Positions 39,470-48,545 of a stretch of DNA of 64,000 nucleotides are shown one piece after another (positions within the stretch are counted from its first letter, which is position 1; every line of letters begins with the position of its first letter). The position numbers were made by a program, and so were the translations under genes. The DNA is from Tuwongella immobilis (lineage in GTDB: Bacteria; Planctomycetota; Planctomycetia; Gemmatales; Gemmataceae): the NCBI RefSeq assembly GCF_901538355.1, contig NZ_LR593887.1, positions 5,804,920 to 5,868,919 of the forward strand. The letters run 5' to 3'. Below the pieces are notes generated by a model. That model did no database searches and had not been told where the DNA came from. It saw nothing but the letters and a program-made list of their open reading frames with translations.

Positions 39470-40786
39470 ATGCGTTTCCGTACTCTGCGGCCAACCTCTC
39501 GAATTGGCCTGTTGTTGATCGTTTGCATGCTGGCCGCCCTGCCAGACGACCGCGGCCAGGCACAAACTCCCCCCACCGTGCCGCGAAGTCAGCCGATCAC
39601 TGGCGGCGGGTCAACCGGCACCAACGAGCGGCCCGCCGACGAAACCGAAGATTCCAAGCGTGCTACGCATATCACCGTTGGCCGCGCGCTGATGCAGGAA
39701 CAACCGGCGTTCATCGGCCCGGCGGTCTTCAATTTGGCACAGAAGAAATTCCAAAGTTGGAATCTGGATCCAGAAACCGAGTTGAAATATCTCGCCAAGA
39801 GTGGCAACAAACGGCCCACGGCCAATGGCTTTGTCGATGATAACTTCGTGCGCATCGAATGGTTTCAAGTCGAGGTGGTTTCCGGAAAGTATTCCGGCCA
39901 AACGGGTTGGGTGCAAGCCGGCGATGTGAAGCCGTATGATCCGCCGAAGAAGAAAAAACAGTGGCGATATGAGGTCAAATTGCGGATGTTCATCCCCAGT
40001 CCGCTGGTCGGGCTTGGTCCCGAACAATCACTCACCCGGCCGCCACTGGATCGGGATCGCATCGATGTCAGCAAGCCCGACGATTTTCTGTTCACCCCAA
40101 TGAAATTATTCGGCGGCGACAATCGCGGATTCCAATACGAAGGCGGCTCCTCCCGCGGCGAGGCGACACTCATCATCGGATTGTGTGAGCCAAAACATAC
40201 TGAAGGCCAACCGCCGCAGCTCCATTGGGAGGAAACCACCGCATACCACCCCTGGCAAGGCGTGCGACTGCCCGGCAAGCCGCAGTGGTGGTTCGAGAAA
40301 ATTCCCGGCGCTACCCCGATTGACCGAGCCCGATTGCGGGTTTCGCCCAGCAATCTCAATGCGGGCGGGAAGTCTGCCATGGATGCGGCGTCGGCAGTCG
40401 TGATCGTCAAGGGCGCCAATCCGCTCGAGCCGATGGCACCGCCCATCGACGCGATCCTCGGCGTCGCCCTGCGGCGGAATGCAGACAATCCCGACCAGGT
40501 CGAATTGCAAGTCAGCGGCAAGCACGATCGATTCCCGGCGTATGAACTGTACGTCAACCGCACGTTGGTCTACTCGCATATGCCCGGCCACGATGCCTCG
40601 CCGTTGGACTTATACGGGGTTGGTCGCAGTACCATCATTTTGGATACCGGCGATGGCATTCCCGCCATGGAAATGTTCCGTCAAAACGGGCACACGGTCA
40701 TTCGCAGCCCCTGGAAACCCGCGCCGCCGGGCGTGCCGGTGGCCACCGGACCAATGGGGGGCCGCGTGAAACTTCCCGGCGAGTGA
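39470..40786 (+). CDS. Secreted hypothetical protein with an SH3-like segment
   Basis: This 438-residue protein has a signal peptide (RIGLLLIVCMLAALPDDRGQA) and then a low-complexity linker. A segment FVDDNFVRIEWFQVEVVSGKYSGQTGWVQAGDV resembles a bacterial SH3-type fold. A long beta-rich region follows (WRYEVKLRMFIPSPLVGLGP, AYHPWQGVRLPGKPQWWFEK), then DRFPAYELYVNRTLVYSHMP. No catalytic motif is seen. It is probably a periplasmic or surface protein of planctomycetes. Confidence 0.75.
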   Translation: MRFRTLRPTSRIGLLLIVCMLAALPDDRGQAQTPPTVPRSQPITGGGSTGTNERPADETEDSKRATHITVGRALMQEQPAFIGPAVFNLAQKKFQSWNLDPETELKYLAKSGNKRPTANGFVDDNFVRIEWFQVEVVSGKYSGQTGWVQAGDVKPYDPPKKKKQWRYEVKLRMFIPSPLVGLGPEQSLTRPPLDRDRIDVSKPDDFLFTPMKLFGGDNRGFQYEGGSSRGEATLIIGLCEPKHTEGQPPQLHWEETTAYHPWQGVRLPGKPQWWFEKIPGATPIDRARLRVSPSNLNAGGKSAMDAASAVVIVKGANPLEPMAPPIDAILGVALRRNADNPDQVELQVSGKHDRFPAYELYVNRTLVYSHMPGHDASPLDLYGVGRSTIILDTGDGIPAMEMFRQNGHTVIRSPWKPAPPGVPVATGPMGGRVKLPGE

Positions 40787-40909
40787 CTCCCCTCCGCAGT
40801 CTTCCCGCGACTTCCGACCGAGACATCCATCGGCCGGGAGTCGGATGCTTCAGCGACCAAGAAACTTGCGACAATCCGTTCAAAAATCCGTCTACCGATC
40901 GGATCATGC

Positions 40910-40938
40910 TTGACAGCGGCAACAATCTACGGTAGACC
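40910..40938 (+). promoter_or_regulatory. Possible promoter for the DUF1559 gene
   Basis: TTGACA (40910-40915), 17-bp spacer, TAGACC (40933-40938), about 49 bp before ATG 40987. The -35 is consensus; the -10 is weak. Confidence 0.35.
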
Positions 40939-40986
40939 GGTAAATGGTTCCATTTCTCTCTTTCTCTCCATTCTCAGAGAAGAACC

Positions 40987-41955
40987 ATGACCGCGAAGCA
41001 TTTTTCTCCGATTCGTCGCCGGGCGTTCACGCTCATTGAGCTCCTCGTCGTGATCGCAATTATCGCCATTTTGATTGGTTTGCTGCTGCCAGCCGTGCAA
41101 AAAGTCCGCGAAGCAGCCGCCCGCATGCAATGCAGCAACAATTTCAAGCAGATGGGACTCGCGTGTCACAATTATCACGACGCCATGGGCAAATTCCCGC
41201 CCGGCGGCGTGACCGAAGGCAATTGCTGTGGCACGCAATCCCGCACAAATTGGGCCATTGAGATTCTTCCATTCTTGGAACAACAGCAACTGCACCGGTT
41301 GTACGACAACACGCAATTTAACGAAAGCACGGTGAACGCGACCGTTCGCACCACACGCGTGAAAACCTACGAATGCCCCTCGGATGCCAGCATCGGCGGC
41401 ATGGGACGGACGTTGGCCCCCGCTTCCGGCCCCGGATCGGGATTGCAATACATGGTCGGCTCGTATCGCGCCGTCTCGGGCCGGGCCAATGTGACCGCGC
41501 CGCTGGGCTGGATGGACAATTCCGAGGCCGCCGCCCTCCCCTCATCCTTTCGCGGCGTGCTGCACACGGTTTGGTCCGGAATCGGCCTCAATCAAGAGAC
41601 ATTTGCCACCGTCACCGATGGCACGAGCAACACCCTCATGCTCGGCGAATGGCAGACGCGCACATCCGATCGCCGACGCACCTTCTGGGCCTACACCTAT
41701 ACCTCGTACAACCAATCGTCGGTCCACCCGGCCAGCCACACCTACATCAACGACTTTACACGATGCGAACAAATCTCGGCGTCGCTGGGCTTGGATAATC
41801 GCCCCTGTCGCCGCGCATTTGGCAGCTTCCACACCGGCGGCAGCAACTGGGCCATGGCCGATGGATCGGTGCGATTCATTCCGCAATCGGTGGATATGAA
41901 TCTGCTGGCGAATATGGCGACCATCGCTGGCGGTGAGGTGGCAACGGTCCCGTAA
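40987..41955 (+). CDS. DUF1559 prepilin-like protein
   Basis: This 322-residue protein starts with [20 protein letters not shown], the prepilin cleavage site and helix. [40 protein letters not shown] follows, then typical DUF1559 strands ([38 protein letters not shown]). The C-terminal motif is [20 protein letters not shown]. Role unknown; probably assembled on the cell surface by type II secretion or pilus machinery. The downstream lipoprotein gene is its common partner. Confidence 0.93.
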   Translation: MTAKHFSPIRRRAFTLIELLVVIAIIAILIGLLLPAVQKVREAAARMQCSNNFKQMGLACHNYHDAMGKFPPGGVTEGNCCGTQSRTNWAIEILPFLEQQQLHRLYDNTQFNESTVNATVRTTRVKTYECPSDASIGGMGRTLAPASGPGSGLQYMVGSYRAVSGRANVTAPLGWMDNSEAAALPSSFRGVLHTVWSGIGLNQETFATVTDGTSNTLMLGEWQTRTSDRRRTFWAYTYTSYNQSSVHPASHTYINDFTRCEQISASLGLDNRPCRRAFGSFHTGGSNWAMADGSVRFIPQSVDMNLLANMATIAGGEVATVP

Positions 41956-42119
41956 GCCATCCGCGCCGCAACACGAACGGCGATTGCGCCCCACGCCGTT
42001 CCTTCTCGGAATGCTCCATTCTGGCGCCCGGAATCGTCCGTTTTCAAGAATGGGCGATTCTGGGCGAAGCCGTTCGCTCGCACCGCTCGATTCACGCTCA
42101 CATTCGGGAGAGATTTCCG

Positions 42120-42581
42120 ATGATTCGCATTGGCATAGTGGCCCTGCTGGGAATCACAATGGTTGGCTGTGGCAACTCCGCGTATGTGCCAGTTTCCGGG
42201 ACGATCACCTACAATGGCACGCCATTGGCAAAGGCACAGGTGATCTTCCAACCGACAGCCGCCTCCGGAACGGATACCGGCGGGGTCGGCTCCTTCGCCA
42301 TGACCAACGATGCGGGCCAATTTACCCTGGAAGCATCCACCATTACCCCCACGCCTGGTGCATGGGTCGGCAATCACACCGTCCGCATCGCCTTGCCGCC
42401 CGATGGTGCCAGTTCCGGGGAAGAATCCGATGCCGCCGCTCCGGGCAAAGGCAAAAAAGCATTCAAGCAGCCAATCCCCGAGAAATACAACACGCAATCG
42501 ACGCTGACCTTCAGTGTCCCCGCAGGCGGCACAACCACCGCCGACTTCAAACTGGAAGGCCCCCCCTTGCCCAAGCGATAA
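42120..42581 (+). CDS. Lipoprotein with transthyretin-like fold
   Basis: This 153-residue protein has a short lipobox signal (IRIGIVALLGITMVGCGNSA, cleavage before Cys). YVPVSGTITYNGTPLAKAQVIFQPTA follows, the beginning of a carboxypeptidase-regulatory/transthyretin-like beta-sandwich often found after DUF1559 genes in planctomycetes. It continues with TNDAGQFTLEASTITPTPGA and NHTVRIALPP, and ends with FSVPAGGTTTADFKLEGPPL. Probably anchored to a membrane in the periplasm. The gap to the DUF1559 gene is 164 bp, so co-transcription is plausible but not certain. Confidence 0.8.
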   Translation: MIRIGIVALLGITMVGCGNSAYVPVSGTITYNGTPLAKAQVIFQPTAASGTDTGGVGSFAMTNDAGQFTLEASTITPTPGAWVGNHTVRIALPPDGASSGEESDAAAPGKGKKAFKQPIPEKYNTQSTLTFSVPAGGTTTADFKLEGPPLPKR

Positions 42582-42744
42582 GCCCACCGCCAGATTCTGC
42601 GATGGGGCAAAATCTTCCGCTTGGTGGCGTGGGTCAATTGACGGAGATCGCAAATTCGTTTATGATTGCTTGAATATCGATCTCCTGACAAGGTCACCGA
42701 TGTGGGATTGAATCGATTCGGCAACCGAACACGAAGGGCGTGCC

Positions 42745-43581
42745 ATGGCTCTCGAATGGGTCCTCAATCTGTCGTGTCTTCCGAAGGAATCACTGGGCGA
42801 CGGCGACTCCACGACTGGCACCGATGTATTGCTCGAATGCTTGAAAGCTGGGAATCGAGCGACTGCGATTGCGAATATGGCCCGTCAGCGTGGCGACTCG
42901 CCCGAGGGCAAAGCGATTGTCCTTCGACTCGCTCGAGCGAACGGCGAGTTCGAAGATCGGAAAGTCACCTACGAGGAACTGGTCACCGAGGCGAAGAAAC
43001 TCAACCCCTACGCCTCCGAATGCGAGGGATGCCCCGCCAATGTCCGGGGCACCCCATTTGGTTGCACCGGGGTCGTCAACTACCCCATTCCGGCGGCCGT
43101 CGAACAGTGGCTGGCCGAGCTGTTGCAACCCAGTTCGCGCGTGGGTGGCAAGCTGTTCCTGGCCGCCATTCGCGATTTCAAATACACCGGCGAGCCAATC
43201 CTGGGCTATCGCACCGGCGGATTGCTGGAGCTGCCACAAGCCATCAAAAAGAAGCTGAAAGCCGGGTTGTTCTCCTCGGAATCGGTCACCACCGACCAGT
43301 TATTCCAAGCGATTTTCTGCATGCGAGATCCGCTCGATCCGGGGCATTGTCTCGGCATCCTACTTTGGCTGGGCAGTTTGCGGCTGGATGATGTCTCGAT
43401 CGAATCGCCCGATCAGGTGAAGTCCCTGCTGCAACTCAAAACTCCCGCCGATCGCGCCCAACGAACCGCCTTGGTGACCCATGGCGACCACACCGTTGCC
43501 GGAGTCGCCGCATTCGATGCACTCCTCCACGGGCTGTACCACGCCTGGGTGTTGGACGTCACCTTGTGGGTATCCGCATAA
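42745..43581 (+). CDS. Uncharacterised protein (278 aa) with a cysteine cluster
   Basis: A soluble protein: MALEWVLNLSCLPKESLGDG, then TDVLLECLKAGNRATAIANM and VTYEELVTEAKKLNP. A cysteine-rich block YASECEGCPANVRGTPFGCT (about residues 89-108) could bind zinc. LAAIRDFKYTGEPILGYRTG and DQLFQAIFCMRDPLDPGHCL follow. No domain is recognised. It opens a run of plus-strand genes of mostly unknown or immunity-like families that ends at about 49.0 kb. Confidence 0.7.
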   Translation: MALEWVLNLSCLPKESLGDGDSTTGTDVLLECLKAGNRATAIANMARQRGDSPEGKAIVLRLARANGEFEDRKVTYEELVTEAKKLNPYASECEGCPANVRGTPFGCTGVVNYPIPAAVEQWLAELLQPSSRVGGKLFLAAIRDFKYTGEPILGYRTGGLLELPQAIKKKLKAGLFSSESVTTDQLFQAIFCMRDPLDPGHCLGILLWLGSLRLDDVSIESPDQVKSLLQLKTPADRAQRTALVTHGDHTVAGVAAFDALLHGLYHAWVLDVTLWVSA

Positions 43582-43655
43582 TCCCCGCCGGAGCCACGAA
43601 TCGGCCACTTGTTCGGCCCAACCGATTTCACCACCGTGAGCAAAAATCGGGCGAA

Positions 43656-44288
43656 ATGACAGCCGAAACAGCGTCATTACCGATTTTTCGCCATCGTCCA
43701 GTCGAACGACCGGAATACCGAGGGCATGTGGTGGATACCGAGCGATCAGCAACCGAGCGGTTCGTCGAATTGGCCCGACAATATCGAGATTGGGTCTTGT
43801 TTGGTACCGATTGCGGCCCCGAAGCGGCCCGTCAAGCACTCACGCTGGTGAGTCAGTTGTACGTTGCCGCTCTCAACCTTTCGCAACTCCGGTTGGAAGA
43901 TTCACCCGAATCGCAACCGCCCCCGCTCCCAAACTGGCAAACGATCTACCCGAAGATGATTGCGAGACTGCCGTTCAAAGTCTACGGCGATGTCTTTAAC
44001 CCGCTTCCGGTACCTGCCGAACCATCCATCGAAGCCGACTTGGCTGACGATCTGGCCGATATTTTTGCGGACGTGGTCGGTGGACTCCAATGGTTTGAAG
44101 CCGGACACATCAGCGAGGCCCTTTGGGAATGGACGCACCAATTCGTCTACCACTGGGGCGATCATGCCACCGCCGCCATTCGAGCGCTCCACGCTTGGTT
44201 GGCCGAAAAACATCCCCACATGCTGTCCCAACCCATTTCACCCGGATCGTCTTCCCCGGACACAGCCGAAGAAACGCCTGATCCATAA
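43656..44288 (+). CDS. DUF5063 family protein
   Basis: ATG 43656 gives a 210-residue protein with the DUF5063 layout: RFVELARQYRDWVLFGTDCG, LTLVSQLYVAALNLSQLRLE, NPLPVPAEPSIEADLADDLA and a closing ALWEWTHQFVYHWGDHATAAIRALHAWL. The family is soluble, helical and of unknown function. In-frame upstream ATG 43566 overlaps the previous gene's 3' end and is rejected. The C-terminus is proline/serine-rich and probably disordered. Confidence 0.8.
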   Translation: MTAETASLPIFRHRPVERPEYRGHVVDTERSATERFVELARQYRDWVLFGTDCGPEAARQALTLVSQLYVAALNLSQLRLEDSPESQPPPLPNWQTIYPKMIARLPFKVYGDVFNPLPVPAEPSIEADLADDLADIFADVVGGLQWFEAGHISEALWEWTHQFVYHWGDHATAAIRALHAWLAEKHPHMLSQPISPGSSSPDTAEETPDP

Positions 44289-44393
44289 CCATTCCCAGAC
44301 GACGCATCCGGTGCAATGTTTCTAGGATGGAACTGCCATCGACCACCCGTTGAGATCGAGACCCCGTTCATTTCGTTTCATTGGAAGTTCATC

Positions 44394-45422
44394 ATGCCCT
44401 TGCACGAATTCGCCACGTATGACAACATCGAGCGATCCTTCTTGTCTCGCATCAGTGAGACGCTATCGGAACAACCGATCTTTGATGAATACGCAGACTG
44501 GCTTTCCAAGGTCGATCCGGTGGCGGCCACGTTTGTCCGAGCGTATTCAGAACATGCATTCTCTGGTTCACCTAAGCCCGGGCCAATGACACACCGCAAC
44601 CCGTCTTGGCACCGCATACTTGGTTATTGTCTCGGCTACGACGATCGTGCGTGGCATGAGACGATTCGTGAAATTCCTGTTTCCACACGTTCGATCATCG
44701 ACCGATGGGTTCGCCCAATCGTCACCATCACGGCTCAGGAATGTTCGCTCGCGAGTCTCCCACTCGGAGAAAGCCGGTTTCTTGGTGCTCCAGACCTGCC
44801 TGCGGGATTTTCATGGCCTGTGTGTGCTCATGGACCCCTGATTTTTCAGGCTCAAATCAACCTGAGCGACCTTCGCCATTCGGTGGCCACTCATCGATTC
44901 GGGTTGCCGAGCGACGGATGGCTTGTGCTTTTCGCTTTCGACGATGAGATCACGGGATACCAACCCGGAGTTGTGTCTCGGGGGGCGGATCGTGTCTACA
45001 AAGAAGTCCCCGATTTGACGCTTCTGACCTACATTCCTGCTTCCGCCGAACTCGTGCGATTCGCGCTCCCTACCGGAATGCGGCCTTGGAACCACGCAGA
45101 CTTCGCGTGTTCACTGACATTCGGTGAATCTCTTGATATTCCATGGGGCTACGATACCGACGATCCACGACTCCACGACGAGGGAGTGTCCGAGTGGATG
45201 GCCTCCATGCGAGGGGGGTGGGGGTGCAAGCTCATGGGCTATCCGTGGCATGGTCGCACCGAAAATACCAGCCCCGGACCGGATTGGCGGAACCTCATCA
45301 CACTCGGGAGTATCCAAGAAACCGGATGGAGTTGGTGTGATGGACAGCACTTGGATGTGTATGTCCACGAGGACGGTCTTCGGAACCGTTCCTTTCACCC
45401 GTTCTACGGCTACGCAGCCTGA
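44394..45422 (+). CDS. DUF1963 (YwqG-like) family protein
   Basis: About 342 residues. The first 100 form a helical, possibly TIGR02996-like planctomycete segment (LSEQPIFDEYADWLSKVDPV). The rest matches DUF1963: SLASLPLGESRFLGAPDLPA, GFSWPVCAHGPLIFQAQINL, GWLVLFAFDDEITGY and CKLMGYPWHGRTENTSPGPD, then ITLGSIQETGWSWCDGQHLD with the final Y/F-rich strand. DUF1963 proteins are often neighbours of polymorphic toxins and have been proposed as immunity proteins; function unproven. ATG 44394 is preferred to 44316, which would add 26 atypical residues. Confidence 0.85.
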   Translation: MPLHEFATYDNIERSFLSRISETLSEQPIFDEYADWLSKVDPVAATFVRAYSEHAFSGSPKPGPMTHRNPSWHRILGYCLGYDDRAWHETIREIPVSTRSIIDRWVRPIVTITAQECSLASLPLGESRFLGAPDLPAGFSWPVCAHGPLIFQAQINLSDLRHSVATHRFGLPSDGWLVLFAFDDEITGYQPGVVSRGADRVYKEVPDLTLLTYIPASAELVRFALPTGMRPWNHADFACSLTFGESLDIPWGYDTDDPRLHDEGVSEWMASMRGGWGCKLMGYPWHGRTENTSPGPDWRNLITLGSIQETGWSWCDGQHLDVYVHEDGLRNRSFHPFYGYAA

Positions 45423-45633
45423 CATCCGATTTTCCGAGATTCCAAAGGATTGCTCGCGACAGTTGCAGCCAAAAACCATCATCGTCGCGGGCAATCCCAT
45501 CGCCCCATCAAATCGCGGCCTTCATCGCCACCTACGCAGCTACACCAGAAGGCAGGAATCGCGTATGCTCAGCTAACTCCCCCCACACATGGGAGAGGAG
45601 ATCGGTCATTCATCTCCAAACGCAGAGATACCA

Positions 45634-46164
45634 ATGAGCGGAATCCAGTATGTGAAGGGCGATGCCACTTGTCCCCAAGGAACAGACGTAAGGATCATTT
45701 GTCACATCTGCAACGACATCGGCTCATGGGGTAAGGGTTTCGTACTCGCGATTTCCAAACGGTGGAAATCCCCGGAAGCCGAATTTCGCAACTGGCACGC
45801 ATCCGGTCTGGACGGTGGATTCGCTCTTGGGGCGGTACAGTTCGTCCCAGTCGAGCCGTCAATCTGGATTGCAAACCTGGTGGGCCAACACGGGATCAAG
45901 CGAAACCGCTCCGGCCCCCCGATCCGGTACGAAGCAGTCGCAGCAGGATTAGCTCAAATTGCGGTCAAAGCATCTGAACTGGGGGCATCGGTCCACATGC
46001 CTCGAATCGGATGTGGGCTGGCGGGCGGAGATTGGTCTCAGATTGAACCACTCATTCAGCAACATCTCATTGCCGCTGGCGTGCCAGTCAGCGTCTACGA
46101 CTTTGATGAATCCCAGGCTCCCCCACAAGATGCAAGCGTTGGATGGATCCCAGGCGGAAATTAA
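45634..46164 (+). CDS. Macro-domain protein
   Basis: About 176 residues. It starts MSGIQYVKGDATCPQGTDVR, in which GDAT is the macro-domain nucleotide loop. It continues IICHICNDIGSWGKGFVLAI (N-D-x-G-x-W-G-K-G-F, the phosphate loop), FALGAVQFVPVEPSIWIANL and VHMPRIGCGLAGGDWSQIEP. It should bind ADP-ribose and may hydrolyse ADP-ribose adducts or O-acetyl-ADP-ribose in the cytoplasm. Macro-domain proteins of this subclass (ADP-ribose phosphatase/DarG-like) sometimes act as antitoxins, but no DarT is visible next to it. ATG 45634 is chosen over 45589. Confidence 0.9.
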   Translation: MSGIQYVKGDATCPQGTDVRIICHICNDIGSWGKGFVLAISKRWKSPEAEFRNWHASGLDGGFALGAVQFVPVEPSIWIANLVGQHGIKRNRSGPPIRYEAVAAGLAQIAVKASELGASVHMPRIGCGLAGGDWSQIEPLIQQHLIAAGVPVSVYDFDESQAPPQDASVGWIPGGN

Positions 46165-46389
46165 GCTCCTGGAGTGGCGCAGGACGAGTACGCCCGCCTT
46201 TTGAGCGGCATCGCACCGAATCCTGCGATCCATCCCGTTATTCCATCACGGAACGATTTCCGAGCAATATCGGACGATCGGCGGCGAATCACATGCACGC
46301 GGTGTCGTGTGTCGGCTACATTGGCGCTGGCACGGATTGGAGTCGGATGAATTCGCACCGAGCCAGTTGGAACGCAAGGAACATCGATC

Positions 46390-47274
46390 ATGCTGGGTCG
46401 CTTTCTGTTGGTGGCGGTGGTTGCAGGGTGGTTCCTGGTGCCGCCGGTAATGTCTGCGGATGCGATGTTCGACTCGAACGGCGTGAAAATTCACTATCTC
46501 ACAGCGGGGCAGGGCGAACCAATCGTTCTCCTCCACGGCTGGATGAGCGATTCCAGCATGTGGGGTTCGCTGGATACCAACCCGATGGCGAAAGAATTCC
46601 AATTGATCGCCATGGATTTTCGCGGGCATGGCAAAAGCGATAAGCCACACCAACCGGAACAATACGGGCCTGATATGGCCGAGGATGTCGTGCGGTTGCT
46701 CGACTACCTGAAGCTGCCGAAGGCTCACTTGGTTGGCTACTCGATGGGGGCAATTGTCGCGGGGAAGGTGGCGGGCACTCACCCCGACCGCGTCATCAGC
46801 ATTGTCTACGGCGGACAAGCTCCGATTCTCACGGGAGCTGCCAAGAGAGATGCCCGCGAAATTGATGTGTTTGCCAAGGCGGTCGAAGCGGGCAACGGAC
46901 TGGGCCCCTATCTCGAGGACGTGTGGCCTGCCAACAAGCCGAAAATCACCCCGAAACAAGCCGATGCCTTGGCCAAATTGCTGTATCGTGGGAAAGATGT
47001 CGTCGCATTCGCCGCCGCCGGTCGTGGTATCAAACATCTGGATGTCACCCCAGACCAGTTGAAGCGGTGCAAGGTTCCGACGTTGTTGATCCATGGCTCC
47101 CAAGAAGCCGAATCGACCCAAAAACGGGTTGCTGCCATTCTGAAATTCCTGGATCGTGGCGAACTCCATGTCATCGATGGAACCGACCACGTCACTACCC
47201 TCGCCGCCCCAGAATTTGGCAAAACCATCGATCGGTTTCTGCGAGCGAACCAGCAGAAACCAGCCGACCGCTGA
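46390..47274 (+). CDS. Secreted alpha/beta hydrolase
   Basis: This 294-residue protein has a signal peptide (GRFLLVAVVAGWFLVPPVMS) and then an alpha/beta hydrolase fold. It has VKIHYLTAGQGEPIVLLHGW with the HGW oxyanion loop, and LIAMDFRGHGKSDKPHQP. LVGYSMGAIVAGKVAGTHPD carries the nucleophile Ser in GYSMG. PTLLIHGSQEAESTQKRV supplies the acid region, and DGTDHVTTLAAPEFGKTIDR has the catalytic His. Substrate unknown. The 225 bp upstream (46165-46389) show no gene. Confidence 0.88.
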   Translation: MLGRFLLVAVVAGWFLVPPVMSADAMFDSNGVKIHYLTAGQGEPIVLLHGWMSDSSMWGSLDTNPMAKEFQLIAMDFRGHGKSDKPHQPEQYGPDMAEDVVRLLDYLKLPKAHLVGYSMGAIVAGKVAGTHPDRVISIVYGGQAPILTGAAKRDAREIDVFAKAVEAGNGLGPYLEDVWPANKPKITPKQADALAKLLYRGKDVVAFAAAGRGIKHLDVTPDQLKRCKVPTLLIHGSQEAESTQKRVAAILKFLDRGELHVIDGTDHVTTLAAPEFGKTIDRFLRANQQKPADR

Positions 47275-47330
47275 ACCTCCGCCGATCTCCGATTGTCATC
47301 TGACTTGGCGATGAAGCGATTGCCCCATCG

Positions 47331-47362
47331 CGAAACCGATGCAATCGGTCGATCATTGGAGG
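47331..47362 (+). repeat. 32-bp leader repeat with palindrome, copy 1
   Basis: CGAAACCGATGCAATCGGTC then GATCATTGGAGG. The same 32 bases occur at 48505-48536. The repeat contains the perfect palindrome ACCGAT-GCA-ATCGGT and ends in the Shine-Dalgarno GGAGG, 8 bp before ATG 47371. Confidence 0.85.
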
Positions 47363-47370
47363 ACACAGGG

Positions 47371-47973
47371 ATGGCTGTGGATGTTTCCGGCTATGCAGAG
47401 GTATATTCAGACAGACAATGGAGATTTTTCGGGCAGCTCATCCCGCCCCCCGAACGGGAATATGACCCGGACCAGCCGGAAATGATGCCAGAAAAATTGT
47501 TTCACTCCACCTTGAAACGGGTTGCCGCCGTCCTGATTAAAGCCGGCAATCCGTCTCCATCGAGTGAACCGTCTTCACCAGCGGTTCCACGTCGCGGCCT
47601 CCCTCCAGATCTGTCTCCCGAATTGTCAAGTTGGCTGCGACCACTCGAGGGCGAGCTGGGGTTCGAAACGAACTGGTTCACTGCAAGCGAGGTATCCGCC
47701 TTCGGGTGGGGCACGGGCATCGTTCGTCGGCGAGCGTTTGTTCGACCGGAAGCGGCCCCGTTGTTCGCCGACTGCCCAATCGGATTCCCATTTGCGAAAT
47801 GGCCAGCTGGCATCCCAATCAGCTACGCCGATTGGAGCAAAGATTGGGTGGAGGTCGAATGGCTGGAAACCGAATCCGAGGACGTTGCCAGATTGCTCCA
47901 TCCGTTGCTTCCCAACCTGACCTCAATTGCCGAACCCGATCATGTGCGATTCATCGTCACAGCATCGTGGTAA
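47371..47973 (+). CDS. Uncharacterised protein (200 aa), leader-repeat associated
   Basis: ATG 47371 is chosen because it follows the repeat's GGAGG by 8 bp. The product reads VDVSGYAEVYSDRQWRFFGQ, SPELSSWLRPLEGELGFETN, VRPEAAPLFADCPIGFPFAK and DWVEVEWLETESEDVARLLH, ending EPDHVRFIVTASW. It is an alpha/beta protein with no recognised domain. The final DHVRFIV strand and the overall length resemble small toxin-immunity proteins, but that is only an impression. Confidence 0.65.
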   Translation: MAVDVSGYAEVYSDRQWRFFGQLIPPPEREYDPDQPEMMPEKLFHSTLKRVAAVLIKAGNPSPSSEPSSPAVPRRGLPPDLSPELSSWLRPLEGELGFETNWFTASEVSAFGWGTGIVRRRAFVRPEAAPLFADCPIGFPFAKWPAGIPISYADWSKDWVEVEWLETESEDVARLLHPLLPNLTSIAEPDHVRFIVTASW

Positions 47974-48091
47974 TGCGAAGGCAAATCGAGGATTCACGCC
48001 CCAGCCCTTCCACGATTGGAAGGTGCCATCCATGCAGATTGGCGAATCGCCGGGCATGTTTGGCCGACGCGAGACAAGCTGGAGAAATCCG

Positions 48092-48418
48092 ATGAACCGA
48101 TGGATTGAGTACGCTCCCGTGGATGGATGGGCCTTGTTTGAGCGCAGTGCTCCGCTGATCGATGCGTTGTGGAATCGGCTACCCGAAGACGATTGGCACT
48201 ACATGAACTTCGTTGTTGGAAGTTCCCTCTGGGAATCGCGGCGCGATGCCAGCATGGTGAGTGTCCACATCAACGGCGAACAAATCGTCCACTTGGCCAC
48301 GCAAGATGGCGACGCCGGAGCGGTCATCGAACCACTCGCGTCGGAGTTCGGTTTGGTCCCAATCGCATCGTGGGAAACTGAGTCCAACGACGCGTCAAAC
48401 CAAGCAAAACAAGAATAA
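48092..48418 (+). CDS. Uncharacterised small protein (108 aa)
   Basis: ATG 48092 has GGAG 8 bp upstream and follows the previous gene by 118 bp. The product reads MNRWIEYAPVDGWALFERSA, then PLIDALWNRLPEDDWHYMNF, VVGSSLWESRRDASMVSVHI and NGEQIVHLATQDGDAGAVIE. It is compact alpha/beta, and no family is recognised. The preceding in-frame ATGs (47927 onward) are in the 3' part of the upstream gene and are rejected. Confidence 0.65.
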   Translation: MNRWIEYAPVDGWALFERSAPLIDALWNRLPEDDWHYMNFVVGSSLWESRRDASMVSVHINGEQIVHLATQDGDAGAVIEPLASEFGLVPIASWETESNDASNQAKQE

Positions 48419-48504
48419 TTCCACGATTTCAACGCTTTCCGTCAAGGGAACCACATCACTCGGTGGCAATCGTCGGAAACGCCGGAAGATCGGATCCATC
48501 ACGG

Positions 48505-48536
48505 CGAAACCGATGCAATCGGTCGATCATTGGAGG
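48505..48536 (+). repeat. 32-bp leader repeat with palindrome, copy 2
   Basis: Exact copy of 47331-47362, again ending in GGAGG, here 10 bp before ATG 48546. Palindrome ACCGAT-GCA-ATCGGT. Confidence 0.85.
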
Positions 48537-48545
48537 TGTTTGGCG

